A stretch of 64,000 bases of DNA from assembly GCA_903870145.1 (NCBI GenBank), contig CAIQBO010000028.1:1-64000 (forward strand), read 5' to 3'. The translations under genes and the position numbers were made by a program. Source of the stretch: an uncultured Burkholderiales bacterium. GTDB lineage: Bacteria > Pseudomonadota > Gammaproteobacteria > Burkholderiales > Burkholderiaceae_C. The notes beneath the pieces were generated by a model that was not told where the DNA came from, did not search any database, and saw only the letters and a list, made by a program, of their open reading frames with translations. Below, piece after piece: positions 1 to 8,484 of this stretch. Position 1 is the first letter of the stretch, and the number at the start of each line of letters is the position of its first letter.

Positions 1-174
1 ATGCGGTATTAGCGTAATTTTCACTACGTTATCCCCCACGACTGGGCACGTTCCGATATATTACTCACCCGTTCGCCACTCGCCACCAGGGTTGCCCCCG
101 TGCTGCCGTTCGACTTGCATGTGTAAAGCATTCCGCCAGCGTTCAATCTGAGCCAGGATCAAACTCTATAGTTC
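1..174 (-). rRNA. rrs: 16S ribosomal RNA, 5' portion (truncated by window edge)
   Basis: Read on the minus strand, the segment contains the universal 5' 16S sequence AGAGTTTGATCCTGGCTCAG followed by the betaproteobacterial ATTGAACGCTGGCGG and the V1 region, running off the left edge of the window. By alignment to the E. coli numbering (A8 of the AGAGTTTG motif lies at base 167) the mature 5' end should fall near base 174. The rest of the rRNA operon lies outside the window. Identification is certain; the exact mature end is an estimate. Confidence 0.97.
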
Positions 175-411
175 GATCTTGATTTTTTTTGCTCTTTCGA
201 GCAACTCATAAATTGGAATCGACACGAACTTCATTGCTGAATTTCATATCTTTTTTACTTCATGAGCGTTTGTAAGCCAATTAAGACTTAGTTCCGTAGA
301 ACTTGGCAATCGCCATCAAACGCCCACGCTTATCGGCTGTATATTTTTAAAGATCTGATTGGCCCACAAAACAGCAAAGATTTGTTGTTTTTTGCGCCGT
401 TCGCTGCGATG
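175..411 (-). promoter_or_regulatory. 16S rRNA leader with boxA-like antitermination site
   Basis: This is the transcribed leader of the rRNA operon on the minus strand. On that strand bases 356-342 read GATCTTTAAAAATAT, which resembles the boxA antitermination element and is followed by the GCGTGGGCGTTTG tract common in betaproteobacterial leaders. Close to the mature 16S end there is a perfect 6-bp hairpin (TTGCTC-TTTC-GAGCAA, 189-204), likely part of the processing region. No protein gene is seen. The boxA reading is inference from similarity to known rRNA leaders. Confidence 0.6.
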
Positions 412-466
412 AGCGAAGCCTTTGATTGTAGCACGCTTTTTTGCGTCGCTTTCATCATTTTGTCAA
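412..466 (-). promoter_or_regulatory. rRNA promoter-like element, proximal copy
   Basis: On the minus strand this contains GCTACAAT (a -10-like TACAAT at 430-425) followed by the tract AAAGGCTTCGCT. The same -10 plus GGCTTCGCT arrangement recurs at 552-570 and 732-750, which suggests tandem rRNA promoters. A TTGACA lies at 466-461, but 30 bases upstream of the -10, too far for a standard promoter, so the -35 assignment is open. Confidence 0.45.
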
Positions 467-551
467 AAACTTTGAATTATTTTTAAAATTCTTCAAGGCT
501 TTTGACCGAACCCCACTGCTTTGGCTTGACCTTTCGGCATCAGCTTTTAAC

Positions 552-581
552 AGCGAAGCCTTGCAGTCTAGCATGCTTTTA
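552..581 (-). promoter_or_regulatory. rRNA promoter-like element, middle copy
   Basis: On the minus strand GCATGCTAGACT is followed by GCAAGGCTTCGCT, the second copy of the repeated -10/discriminator unit (TAGACT at 570-565). I see no good -35 hexamer 16-18 bases upstream, so this copy may be weak or decayed. It lies between two better copies in the 640 bp ahead of the 16S gene. Confidence 0.35.
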
Positions 582-731
582 GGCCCGATTCTTCGTCCTG
601 CCGTAAAAAACATGGAAATATTTAAAAATTCACCCTGTTTTCTAGGCCCTCTCTGCGGCTTTTGGACACCCCTTGGCTTGTGCGCCTAGGCTGCCCTTTC
701 TAGCCGCCTGCAAATTAAGTCATTAATCTGT

Positions 732-774
732 AGCGAAGCCTTCGACTATAGCATCGTTTGCGGGGTCAGTGCAA
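732..774 (-). promoter_or_regulatory. rRNA promoter, distal copy with both hexamers
   Basis: On the minus strand the best of the three copies reads TTGCAC (774-769), an 18-base spacer, then TATAGT (750-745), followed by CGAAGGCTTCGCT. Both hexamers are close to the sigma-70 consensus. It would transcribe leftward into the 16S gene about 570 bases away, and lies back-to-back with the rightward uup gene. Together with the copies at 552 and 412 it fits the tandem promoter layout of rRNA operons. Confidence 0.5.
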
Positions 775-817
775 GGTGCTGCGGTCCATTGGGCTGGGGC
801 ATTGATAATGCGAGGCT

Positions 818-2734
818 ATGGCACTCATTACTTTGTTGGACGCTTCGCTGGCCTTTGGTCACGTTGCATTGTTGGACCACGCTGATTTCGCGCTGGAGAG
901 TGCGCAGCGCATCGGCCTGATTGGGCGCAATGGCACGGGGAAATCTTCGTTCCTGAAAATATTGGCCGGCATGGAGCACGCTGACGACGGCACGCTGCAA
1001 GTGCAACAAGGTGTGCGCATTGCTTATGTGGCGCAAGAGCCGGTGCTCGAACCCCAAGACAGCATCTTTGAGTCGGTGCAGCGCGGCTTGGCCTCGGTGC
1101 GCCAACTGATTGACGACTACTGCAGCGGCGAGGGCGATTTAGACCAATTGCAAAGCCAGATTGAAGCACTGGACGGCTGGGGTTGGGAGCAGCGCGTGGA
1201 AGAAACACTGCAGCGTTTGCACCTGGACCCACAGGCGCGGATTGAGACGCTCTCGGGCGGCAATCGCAAGCGCGTGGCGCTGGCGCAGGCTTTGGTGACC
1301 AAACCCGATGTTTTGCTGCTGGACGAGCCCACCAACCACTTGGACTTGGACTCGATTGCATGGCTTGAGCAACTGCTGCTGGACTTCAAAGGCAGCGTGG
1401 TGGCGATCACGCACGACCGCGCTTTCTTGGACCGCATTGCCACTTGCATTGTGGAGTTGGACCGCGGCCGTCTGCGCAGTTACCCAGGCAATTTTGGGCA
1501 GTACCAATTCAACAAAGAAGATCAGATGGCGCAAGAGGCGGTGGTCAGCGCCAAGGCTGACAAATTGCTGGCCCAAGAAGAGGTGTGGATTCGCAAAGGT
1601 GTGGAGGCTCGGCGCACGCGCAGCCAAAGCCGGATTGGGCGCTTGGAGAATTTGCGCGCGTTGCGCAGCGCGCGGCGAGAGCAGGTTGGGCGCGTGCGGA
1701 TGGATGTGGCTTCGGGCGCGCCCAGTGGCAAACTCGTGGCGGAATTGACGGACGTTTGCAAAAGTTTCACTTCGCCGCAAGGGGAGGTCAAAGTGATTGT
1801 GAAAGACTTCACGGCAACATTGCTGCGCGGCGACAAGATCGGCCTGCTGGGGCCCAATGGCGCTGGCAAAACCACCTTGCTGAAATTGATTTTGGGCGAG
1901 TTGCAAGCCGACAGTGGCAAGCTGCGCCAAGGCGCTAATTTGCAAGTGGCTTACTTTGACCAGATGCGCAACGCACTGGATTTAGAGGCCACGCTGGAAG
2001 ACTTCATCAGCCCAGGCAGCGAGTGGATTGAGATTGGCAACAAGCGCCAGCATGTGAAGAGCTATTTGGGTGACTTTTTGTTCTCGCCCGCACGGGCCAC
2101 CTCGCCGGTGAAATCATTATCTGGCGGTGAGCGCAACCGCTTGTTGTTGGCGCGTTTGTTTGCTCGCCCAGCCAATGTGTTGGTACTGGACGAGCCGACC
2201 AATGACCTGGACATTGACACACTTGAATTGCTCGAAGAGTTGCTGCAGGACTATGCGGGCACGGTGTTTTTGGTCAGCCACGACCGCGCTTTCATGGACA
2301 ACGTGGTGACCAGCATCATTGCATGCGAAGCGAGCGAAGAAAAACCTGGTTTTTGGCGTGAGTACGAAGGCTCGGTGCAAGATTGGTTGACGCAGTCGCA
2401 GCGCAGCCAAGCCATTCAAGCGCAAAGCAAAGCGGCCTTGAGCAAGAGTGCTCAAGCGGCCCCCAAAGCAGCCGTTGCAGCGGCTATTGCTGCGCCGCTC
2501 CAAGGCGCGGTTGGCGTGAAACTCAGCTACAAAGAGCAGCGTGAGTTGGAGGGCTTGCCTGCTTTGATCGAGGCGCTGGAGACGGAGCAAAAGGAGTTGC
2601 GAGAGACTCTCTCAGACAGTCAGTTGTTTGCAGCAGATCCAGGCAAGGCCACCGCTTTGTTTGAGCGTGACGCCCAAATTGAAGAAGATTTATTGGCCGC
2701 GCTAGAGCGCTGGGAAGTCTTGTCAGGCGCCTGA
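818..2734 (+). CDS. uup: ABC-F family ATPase, Uup-like
   Basis: A 638-residue soluble ABC-F protein with two ATP-binding cassettes and no membrane segments. Such proteins act on the ribosome or on nucleic-acid transactions rather than in transport; Uup is linked to stability of tandem repeats and translation. Walker A motifs are GRNGTGKS (about 36-43) and GPNGAGKT (about 345); the signatures LSGGN and LSGGE and two DEPTN Walker B motifs are intact. The charged linker between the cassettes is typical of the family. The last 70 residues (after an Ala-rich stretch) are Glu/Leu-rich and likely form the Uup C-terminal coiled coil. The ATG at 818 has no strong Shine-Dalgarno sequence. The next gene starts one base after its stop, so the two are probably cotranscribed. 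Confidence 0.93.
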   Translation: MALITLLDASLAFGHVALLDHADFALESAQRIGLIGRNGTGKSSFLKILAGMEHADDGTLQVQQGVRIAYVAQEPVLEPQDSIFESVQRGLASVRQLIDDYCSGEGDLDQLQSQIEALDGWGWEQRVEETLQRLHLDPQARIETLSGGNRKRVALAQALVTKPDVLLLDEPTNHLDLDSIAWLEQLLLDFKGSVVAITHDRAFLDRIATCIVELDRGRLRSYPGNFGQYQFNKEDQMAQEAVVSAKADKLLAQEEVWIRKGVEARRTRSQSRIGRLENLRALRSARREQVGRVRMDVASGAPSGKLVAELTDVCKSFTSPQGEVKVIVKDFTATLLRGDKIGLLGPNGAGKTTLLKLILGELQADSGKLRQGANLQVAYFDQMRNALDLEATLEDFISPGSEWIEIGNKRQHVKSYLGDFLFSPARATSPVKSLSGGERNRLLLARLFARPANVLVLDEPTNDLDIDTLELLEELLQDYAGTVFLVSHDRAFMDNVVTSIIACEASEEKPGFWREYEGSVQDWLTQSQRSQAIQAQSKAALSKSAQAAPKAAVAAAIAAPLQGAVGVKLSYKEQRELEGLPALIEALETEQKELRETLSDSQLFAADPGKATALFERDAQIEEDLLAALERWEVLSGA

Positions 2735-2735
2735 G

Positions 2736-3341
2736 ATGAGCGCCCAAGAGCTCACTGCGCTGCTGCTTTTGTCAGCGGCCACCAGTTTCACACCGGGGCC
2801 CAATACCACCTTGTCAACGGCCTTGGCGGCCAATTTGGGGCTTCGCTCGGCCTTGCGCTTTGTGCTGGCTGTACCGGTGGGTTGGGGCATGTTGCTTGGC
2901 CTGTGCATGGCGGGTGTAGGCAACTTGGTTTTGACCTGGCCCATGCTGCGCTTTGTGATCTTGGCCGGTGGAGCTGCTTATTTGGTTTGGCTCGCTTGGC
3001 GCTTGAGCGGTACCCGTGAGTTGCTGCAAGCGGACACGCAGCGCTTACAAATTGGATTTTGGCAAGGTGTGGGGCTTCAATTTTTGAACATCAAAGCGTG
3101 GATGCTGGCCTTGTCACTGGTGGCCGGCTGGATTGCGGGGAAAGAGGACGCGATGGCGCGCAGCATGATGCTGCTGCCGATCATGATGGCTTTCGGATTT
3201 TTCAGCAATTTGACCTATGCCTTGGTTGGCAGTTTGCTCAGAGATTGGCTGGGGCAAGGCCAGCGCTTGTTGATATTCAACCGGTGCATGGCAGCAGCTT
3301 TGCTGCTGACTGCTGCATGGATGCTGCAAAGCGCTGCTTGA
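2736..3341 (+). CDS. LysE/RhtB family amino-acid exporter
   Basis: A 201-residue inner-membrane protein with about six hydrophobic segments. The N-terminal SFTPGPNT motif (residues 17-24) is diagnostic of the LysE/RhtB superfamily, which exports amino acids and their derivatives by proton exchange. Length fits the family (about 200-210). The substrate cannot be told from sequence. Its ATG follows the uup stop by one base (TGAGATG), so it is translationally linked to uup. Confidence 0.88.
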   Translation: MSAQELTALLLLSAATSFTPGPNTTLSTALAANLGLRSALRFVLAVPVGWGMLLGLCMAGVGNLVLTWPMLRFVILAGGAAYLVWLAWRLSGTRELLQADTQRLQIGFWQGVGLQFLNIKAWMLALSLVAGWIAGKEDAMARSMMLLPIMMAFGFFSNLTYALVGSLLRDWLGQGQRLLIFNRCMAAALLLTAAWMLQSAA

Positions 3342-3391
3342 GTACGCTTAGGCGACTGATGGACAGGTCTGCTTTTGGAGACAATAGAGCA

Positions 3392-4078
3392 ATGGGACAT
3401 CTTTATCTTGTGCGCCACGGCCAGGCCTCGTTTGGTGCTGATGACTATGATCAACTGAGTGATTTGGGGCGGCTTCAAGGCCAACGCTTGGGTGCCTATT
3501 GGCGAGAGCACTTGGCTGTGCCTGACGGCGAATTGAAGTTTGACACGGTGTTGATCGGCAGCCTCAAGCGGCACCGGCAAACTTGGGAGGCCATGGCCAT
3601 AGGGGCCGGCTTGCAGCACACACCTGAAGTCTGGCCGGGGCTGGACGAATATGACAGCCACGCCTTGATTGAATGCATTCACCCCGAACCGCTGGCCAAA
3701 CCCGACTCACCAGAGATGCACCGTGAGCACTTTCGACTGTTGCGAACAGCGCTTCAAAAATGGATGCAAGGCCAGACGCAACCACGTGGCATGCCTTCTT
3801 ACGCAGACTTTGTGGCAGGTGTGAATGGGGTGCTGGACCATGTGCGCACAACGCACACAGGAAACGTTTTGGTGGTCTCCAGTGGCGGGCCGATTTCGAC
3901 GGCCGTGGGGCAAGTGCTGGGCACGACGGGGGAGACCACGATTGAGATGAACCTGCGCATTCGAAACACATCAGTGACCGAGTTGGTGTTCACGCCCAAG
4001 CGGCACATGCTGCTGAGCTACAACACGCTGGCGCATTTGGAGACTGCACAGCACCGAGACTGGGTCACTTACGCTTGA
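3392..4078 (+). CDS. Histidine phosphatase family protein
   Basis: A 228-residue protein of the phosphoglycerate mutase-like superfamily. The phospho-acceptor motif LVRHGQAS lies at residues 5-12 and the SLKRHRQTWEAM segment carries the phosphate-binding Arg. The usual second catalytic histidine (normally in a SHGG-type motif) is replaced: here it reads VVSSGGPIS. The reading frame continues upstream through the LysE gene, but the ATG at 3392 with GGAG 12 bases before it starts exactly at the conserved beta strand (MGHLYLVRHG), so I take that start. The substrate is unknown; a phosphatase of small phospho-metabolites is likely. Confidence 0.85.
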   Translation: MGHLYLVRHGQASFGADDYDQLSDLGRLQGQRLGAYWREHLAVPDGELKFDTVLIGSLKRHRQTWEAMAIGAGLQHTPEVWPGLDEYDSHALIECIHPEPLAKPDSPEMHREHFRLLRTALQKWMQGQTQPRGMPSYADFVAGVNGVLDHVRTTHTGNVLVVSSGGPISTAVGQVLGTTGETTIEMNLRIRNTSVTELVFTPKRHMLLSYNTLAHLETAQHRDWVTYA

Positions 4079-4170
4079 GGCCGGCCTTGGCGCTGCAGAT
4101 GACGGGTTGGTGGCATGGTGTTTCCCCCATGCCCAGTGCCACGCAAGTTTGACAAAATGCGCCAGTGAAC

Positions 4171-5274
4171 ATGTCCACTGCTTCCCCACCCCAGCCTAAG
4201 CAACCCGATGGCAACGGCGTTTGGCTGCAAAACGCAACACTTGATCAGGCCTTGACCTTTTTTCAAGCGCGCGAGGTGGCTGGTTTCGTTGAATTAGCCC
4301 TCCACATGGGCGGTGTGGCGTGTGGTTTGAAAAGTGATTGGGTGGCGCAGCACGCGCCTGCATTCAACACGCTGGGCTTGGCCGATCAAGCGCACAATTT
4401 AGCGCAAGAAATTTTGCTGGCACTTTTGTTGTCGCCCCACACTTTTTCTTTTGTGGACCTGGAAGCTTTGGCCTCTGGAATTCGGGTTCGTCAGTTCATG
4501 GCCGAGGCAGCGAGCAAAACAGCTTTGGCTTTTAAGACCGAAGCGGCTGAAAGACCTGCCCAATTTTGGCATTACGAAGAGGATGCAGGTTTTATTTTGC
4601 ACGCTGGTCAAAACTTGATTGAAGCCTTGATCAGTGCTACGCAGCCTGAGGCCACCGGCAAGCTTTATGATTTTTCTTGCTACCGCGCCAGCGAGTATGT
4701 GATCTTGCTCGGATTGGCACAAGAAGCGCAAATTTGCAACCTTGATTTACTGACGCAATTGCAGCGCTACAACGAGGTACACGCCATACGGTCAGGCCAA
4801 TTCCACGATGTTTTTTTGGTGGAATACGGCAGCATGGAAAACCCGCTTCCTGCCCATTTTTATGTGCCAGGCGATCGGCTTTGGTTCAGAAATCCGCATG
4901 AGGCTTCGGCCGATGTGACAGGCTACGAAGGCTCGTGGGTGATTTACATGGGCGGGGGCTTGTTCAGCAATTTTTGGAAACGCGATCAACCCTTCACACT
5001 GACCCACAAGTGCGTCGAAATTAACCATTGGCGTGACGGCTTGGTGCAAGCCGCCAACGGCGAATGGGTGATCGATGAAGAGCGTGTGGAAGCATGCGTG
5101 GCTCAGACCTTGAGTGACCCGCAGAAATTGACAACAGTGTTGCAGCGGATGATGCGCATGCGCGATCCCAAAGGGGTCTATGACTTAGGCGGGTGCTTAG
5201 ACACAACGCGAGAGCATCCACGACAAATTCACCCCCACCATTGCGAGTTGGTGTTGCCCGCTTTACCGATCTGA
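4171..5274 (+). CDS. Possible bacterial protein-glutamine transglutaminase-like (Tgl-type) protein
   Basis: A 367-residue soluble protein without signal peptide or membrane segments. The middle part resembles the Bacillus spore transglutaminase Tgl: a conserved Cys in YDFSCYRASEYVILLG (Cys170) would match the catalytic Cys of Tgl (FECATAIVII), and FYVPGDRLWFRNP (230-242) followed by YEGSWVIYMGGGLF matches the Tgl segment FLGDCLYFKNP...VILLG. The glutamates that assist catalysis in Tgl are not at the same places here: Ser precedes the Cys, and Glu is two residues earlier in the second motif. Tgl is about 245 residues; this protein has extra N- and C-terminal parts. A GTG at 4165 is an alternative start. 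This rests on my recall of the Tgl sequence, so the call is tentative. It overlaps the convergent creatininase gene by 12 bases. Confidence 0.45.
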   Translation: MSTASPPQPKQPDGNGVWLQNATLDQALTFFQAREVAGFVELALHMGGVACGLKSDWVAQHAPAFNTLGLADQAHNLAQEILLALLLSPHTFSFVDLEALASGIRVRQFMAEAASKTALAFKTEAAERPAQFWHYEEDAGFILHAGQNLIEALISATQPEATGKLYDFSCYRASEYVILLGLAQEAQICNLDLLTQLQRYNEVHAIRSGQFHDVFLVEYGSMENPLPAHFYVPGDRLWFRNPHEASADVTGYEGSWVIYMGGGLFSNFWKRDQPFTLTHKCVEINHWRDGLVQAANGEWVIDEERVEACVAQTLSDPQKLTTVLQRMMRMRDPKGVYDLGGCLDTTREHPRQIHPHHCELVLPALPI

Positions 5275-6138
5275 ATTGTTGCGCAAAGTGCCTGCGGGCA
5301 ATCGGTCGATTTCGGCCAGCAGTTGGGCCAAGGCACGGCCTGCTGCACTGAGCAAGGCCTGGCCTTTTTCAGCGGTGGCCGCAGCTGCGTTGCCACACGC
5401 GCCAGCCGGGTTGTAGTCTTGGATTTGCCAAGCCAGTTTGGCGCTTTTGCCATTGCCCAAGATGGGGAAATGTTGCGCGCGGTCCTGCGCTGTAGATTGA
5501 AAATTTTGTACCAGATCCATGCGCACACGTTGTGGACACAGCGCCAACATGACGGAGGTTTCCACATCGCCAGCGTGCACGCCAAAACGGTGTTCATGGT
5601 CGCTGAACAAGGTGTTGAGGTCTTTGCCATCGGGCCCGAGCAAAGGCAATTGGTGCCAGTTGACGCTGTAGACCAGCATCCCTAAGCGAGCGCGCAGATC
5701 GCGCGCCACGATGTCCATGGCGCCCACATGACCGCCATGGGCATTGAGCAGCAGCAGCTTGTGCACACCGGCAGCGGCCACGCACTGGGCGATATCGGTC
5801 CACAAACGAATCAAGGTTTCAGGGCGCAAGCTCAACGTGCCTGGGAACGCGGCGTGCTCAGGGCTCAGGCCAATGCTCTGAGTGGGCAAGAAGAATATGG
5901 GCAGATCAACCGGCAATTGCGCGACATGGGGCAATGCAGCTTGAACCACGCCCTGGACAATGTCGGAGTCGACCGACAAAGGCAAGTGCGGGCCGTGTTG
6001 CTCAGTGGCCGCAAGGGGCAGCACAACAATGGCTCGGGCCATGTCCAGCGCGGCAAAATCAGCGGTGGTCAGATCGGCCCAATAGGCGCTAGGGCGCTTG
6101 GCTGTTGGCTTGGGGTGCTGTGGCGGCAAGGTCTTCAT
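5263..6138 (-). CDS. Creatininase family protein (creatinine amidohydrolase-type)
   Basis: A 291-residue cytosolic hydrolase of the creatininase superfamily, which includes creatinine amidohydrolase, MftE-like peptidases and formamide hydrolases of riboflavin/F420 pathways. The metal ligands are visible: ATEQHGPHLPLSVDSDI (Glu, His and Asp), LLNAHGGHVG, and HAGDVETS where most members have HAGEIETS. These residues hold a dinuclear metal centre. Length is in the family range (about 240-280) with a short N-terminal extension. The gene is divergent from dsbD and convergent with the Tgl-like gene. The true substrate cannot be assigned. Confidence 0.85.
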   Translation of the reverse strand: MKTLPPQHPKPTAKRPSAYWADLTTADFAALDMARAIVVLPLAATEQHGPHLPLSVDSDIVQGVVQAALPHVAQLPVDLPIFFLPTQSIGLSPEHAAFPGTLSLRPETLIRLWTDIAQCVAAAGVHKLLLLNAHGGHVGAMDIVARDLRARLGMLVYSVNWHQLPLLGPDGKDLNTLFSDHEHRFGVHAGDVETSVMLALCPQRVRMDLVQNFQSTAQDRAQHFPILGNGKSAKLAWQIQDYNPAGACGNAAAATAEKGQALLSAAGRALAQLLAEIDRLPAGTLRNNSDR

Positions 6139-6196
6139 GGCCTTATCTTAATTGACAGGTGTAGCATCTGGTCATTGTTGCGAAAATCTTAGACTT

Positions 6197-8443
6197 ATGT
6201 TGAATCGATTGAAATTATCTGGCGCACGCAGTTTGCTGGCCCTGTTGGGTTTGGTGGGCTGGCTGCTTTGCTCGGCCAGCGCGGTGCAAAGTGCACCCCC
6301 CCCAGCTGCAGGGACTGTGGTGCAAACCCCGCAAGTGCGAGCGCAATTGTTGGTCTTTGCCCCTGATGGCGTGAGCGTTGGCAAAACGCTGTGGCTGGGC
6401 TTGCAAATGCAGCACCAAAAGCTATGGCATACCTATTGGCGCAACCCAGGCGATTCAGGGCTGGCCACGCAGTTGGACTGGTCATTGCCTGCTGGTTTGG
6501 AAGTGGGGGATTTGGCGTGGCCAGCGCCACAAAAGATCCCGTTGGGGCCTTTGACCAATTATGGCTATGAGGGCCGCCTTTTGTTGGCTGTGCCCGTGCG
6601 AGTGGGGCCTGCGTTCCAAGCAGGCTCAGGCGCTGTGGATGTGCGCTTGCATGCCAACTGGCTGGTGTGCCGCCAAGAGTGCATTCCGCAAGAGGGCGAT
6701 TTTGCTTTCAAGCTGCCAGTGAAAAGCAGCACCGTCATGCAAGCCGATGCGTTTGGATCGGTGATCCAGCATCAAGCACAAGCTCTGCCAGGGGCCCACA
6801 GCGCTGAGATTTCCAAAGACGGCAAGTGGTTGACGCTGCAATTGGCCGGGCTGCCTGAGAGCTTGCAACGCAGCGCTTGGACGGTGCTGCCGCAAACGCC
6901 CAATGTGGTGCAAAACAGCCTGGCCCCTGAGGTGCAAACAGTGTCCGGCTTGGCGGCCGATGCTCGCCAAATTCGCTTTGCCATCTCCAGCGACCGCATG
7001 GACAGCCCCAAGCAAATGACTTGGCTCTTGGTGCAAGGCGACGCCTTGGCGCCCAGTGGGCCGCAGTGGTCATGGATCACGCCGGTCAAGGGTCAATGGC
7101 AAGAACTCGCGCCAGCATTGAGCACAAGCTCAGGGGCTGCGTTGCAAACATCGCAGGCACTCAAGCCCGCCCTGGCGCCTGCTTTGGTGGCTGCGCCAAT
7201 GGGCGCATGGTTGCTGACTTTGATGGGCGCTTTCTTGGGCGGTTTGTTGCTCAATTTGATGCCTTGTGTCTTTCCAGTGCTGGCCATCAAAGTCATGGGC
7301 TTGGCGCAGCACAGCAGCAACCCGCGCTACTTGAAGGCCTCGGGCTTTGCATTTGGGCTGGGTGTGGTGGCGTCTTTTTTACTGCTCGGCGGCCTGATGC
7401 TGGGGCTGCGCGCTGCGGGGTCTCAATTGGGTTGGGGTTTTCAGTTGCAGTCGCCCGCAGTGGTGGGGGTCTTGGCAATTTTGTTTGCGGTGATGGCACT
7501 GAATTTGTCGGGCTTGTTTGAGTTTGGGCAATTTGTGCCCAGCCAAGTGGCGAGCCTGCAAATTCAAAATCCAGTTTGGAATTCTTTGTGGTCTGGGGTT
7601 TTGGCGGTGGTGATTGCCTCGCCTTGCACAGCGCCCTTCATGGGGGCCTCACTGGGCATGGCCATTGGCCTGCCGACATGGCAAGCTTTGCCGATTTTTG
7701 CGGTAATGGGCGTGGGCATGGCCTTGCCCATGGCGGCAGCGAGTTGGGCGCCTGGCTTGATTCGATTCATGCCGCGGCCGGGCTTGTGGATGCAAGTTTT
7801 CCGGCAGTTCATGGCCTTTCCTTTGTACGCCACGGTGATTTGGCTGACGTGGGTGCTGGGGCAACAAGTGGGCTTGGAGGGCGTCACGCCTTTCTTGGCT
7901 TGCCTTTTGTCGATTGCCTTTTTGCTGTGGGCTCTGGGTTTGCCTGGACGCATGGGGCGCAGCTTGCAGGTCTTGGCCGTGCTGAGTTTGGCGGCGCTTT
8001 TGTGGCAATGGGGGCCGAGTTGGTTGTCTGTGCCAGAGCAGCCCGCCGCGCAAGAGCCTTCAGCTGCGGCTTTGCAAGGGAAAGCACCAGCTGGGGTGTG
8101 GCAACCCTGGTCGGCACAAGCGCTGGCCACAGCCCGTCAAGAAGGCCGCGGAGTGTTTGTGGACTTCACAGCGGCTTGGTGCGTGACGTGTCAATTCAAC
8201 AAAAAAGTCACCTTCTCCGATCCTGCTTTGCTGGCCGATTTTGCGCAGCGCAATGTGCTGCTGCTGCGCGCTGATTGGACGCGATATGACCCAGCGATTA
8301 CCGCAGCCTTGAACGCCTTGGGGCGCAGTGGATTGCCGGTTTATGCTTGGTACGCACCTGGCAAAGATGCGCAGTTGCTGTCCGAAATGCCCTCAGCGGG
8401 TGATGTACAGGCCGCATTGGCCAAAGCAACAGCGAAACCATAA
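6197..8443 (+). CDS. dsbD: Thiol:disulfide interchange protein, DsbD/ScsB family
   Basis: A 748-residue inner-membrane reductase that passes electrons from cytoplasmic thioredoxin to periplasmic substrates. The order is: signal peptide (about 1-31), periplasmic domain with the CRQECIP motif typical of the ScsB-like DsbD subgroup, a polytopic domain of about eight helices carrying the two redox Cys (NLMPCVFPVLA and ASPCTAPFMG), and a C-terminal thioredoxin domain with WCVTC (about 663-666). All three redox pairs are intact. An in-frame upstream start at 6152 is possible, but the ATG at 6197 gives a normal signal peptide. hemE follows 41 bases after the stop. Confidence 0.93.
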   Translation: MLNRLKLSGARSLLALLGLVGWLLCSASAVQSAPPPAAGTVVQTPQVRAQLLVFAPDGVSVGKTLWLGLQMQHQKLWHTYWRNPGDSGLATQLDWSLPAGLEVGDLAWPAPQKIPLGPLTNYGYEGRLLLAVPVRVGPAFQAGSGAVDVRLHANWLVCRQECIPQEGDFAFKLPVKSSTVMQADAFGSVIQHQAQALPGAHSAEISKDGKWLTLQLAGLPESLQRSAWTVLPQTPNVVQNSLAPEVQTVSGLAADARQIRFAISSDRMDSPKQMTWLLVQGDALAPSGPQWSWITPVKGQWQELAPALSTSSGAALQTSQALKPALAPALVAAPMGAWLLTLMGAFLGGLLLNLMPCVFPVLAIKVMGLAQHSSNPRYLKASGFAFGLGVVASFLLLGGLMLGLRAAGSQLGWGFQLQSPAVVGVLAILFAVMALNLSGLFEFGQFVPSQVASLQIQNPVWNSLWSGVLAVVIASPCTAPFMGASLGMAIGLPTWQALPIFAVMGVGMALPMAAASWAPGLIRFMPRPGLWMQVFRQFMAFPLYATVIWLTWVLGQQVGLEGVTPFLACLLSIAFLLWALGLPGRMGRSLQVLAVLSLAALLWQWGPSWLSVPEQPAAQEPSAAALQGKAPAGVWQPWSAQALATARQEGRGVFVDFTAAWCVTCQFNKKVTFSDPALLADFAQRNVLLLRADWTRYDPAITAALNALGRSGLPVYAWYAPGKDAQLLSEMPSAGDVQAALAKATAKP

Positions 8444-8484
8444 GCCATGGTTGAAAGCGGTCGCAGGTCTGCGAGAATCGGCTT

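Noticed and set aside
461-466. TTGACA as the -35 of the proximal rRNA promoter
   Set aside because: It is 30 bases from the TACAAT, far outside the 16-18 base spacing.
441-689. 82-residue open frame in the rRNA upstream region
   Set aside because: It overlaps the repeated promoter-like units on the other strand, has no ribosome-binding site or recognisable protein pattern, and fits chance.
3059-3391. N-terminal extension of the histidine phosphatase into the LysE gene
   Set aside because: It overlaps the LysE coding sequence in another frame and has no homologous features.
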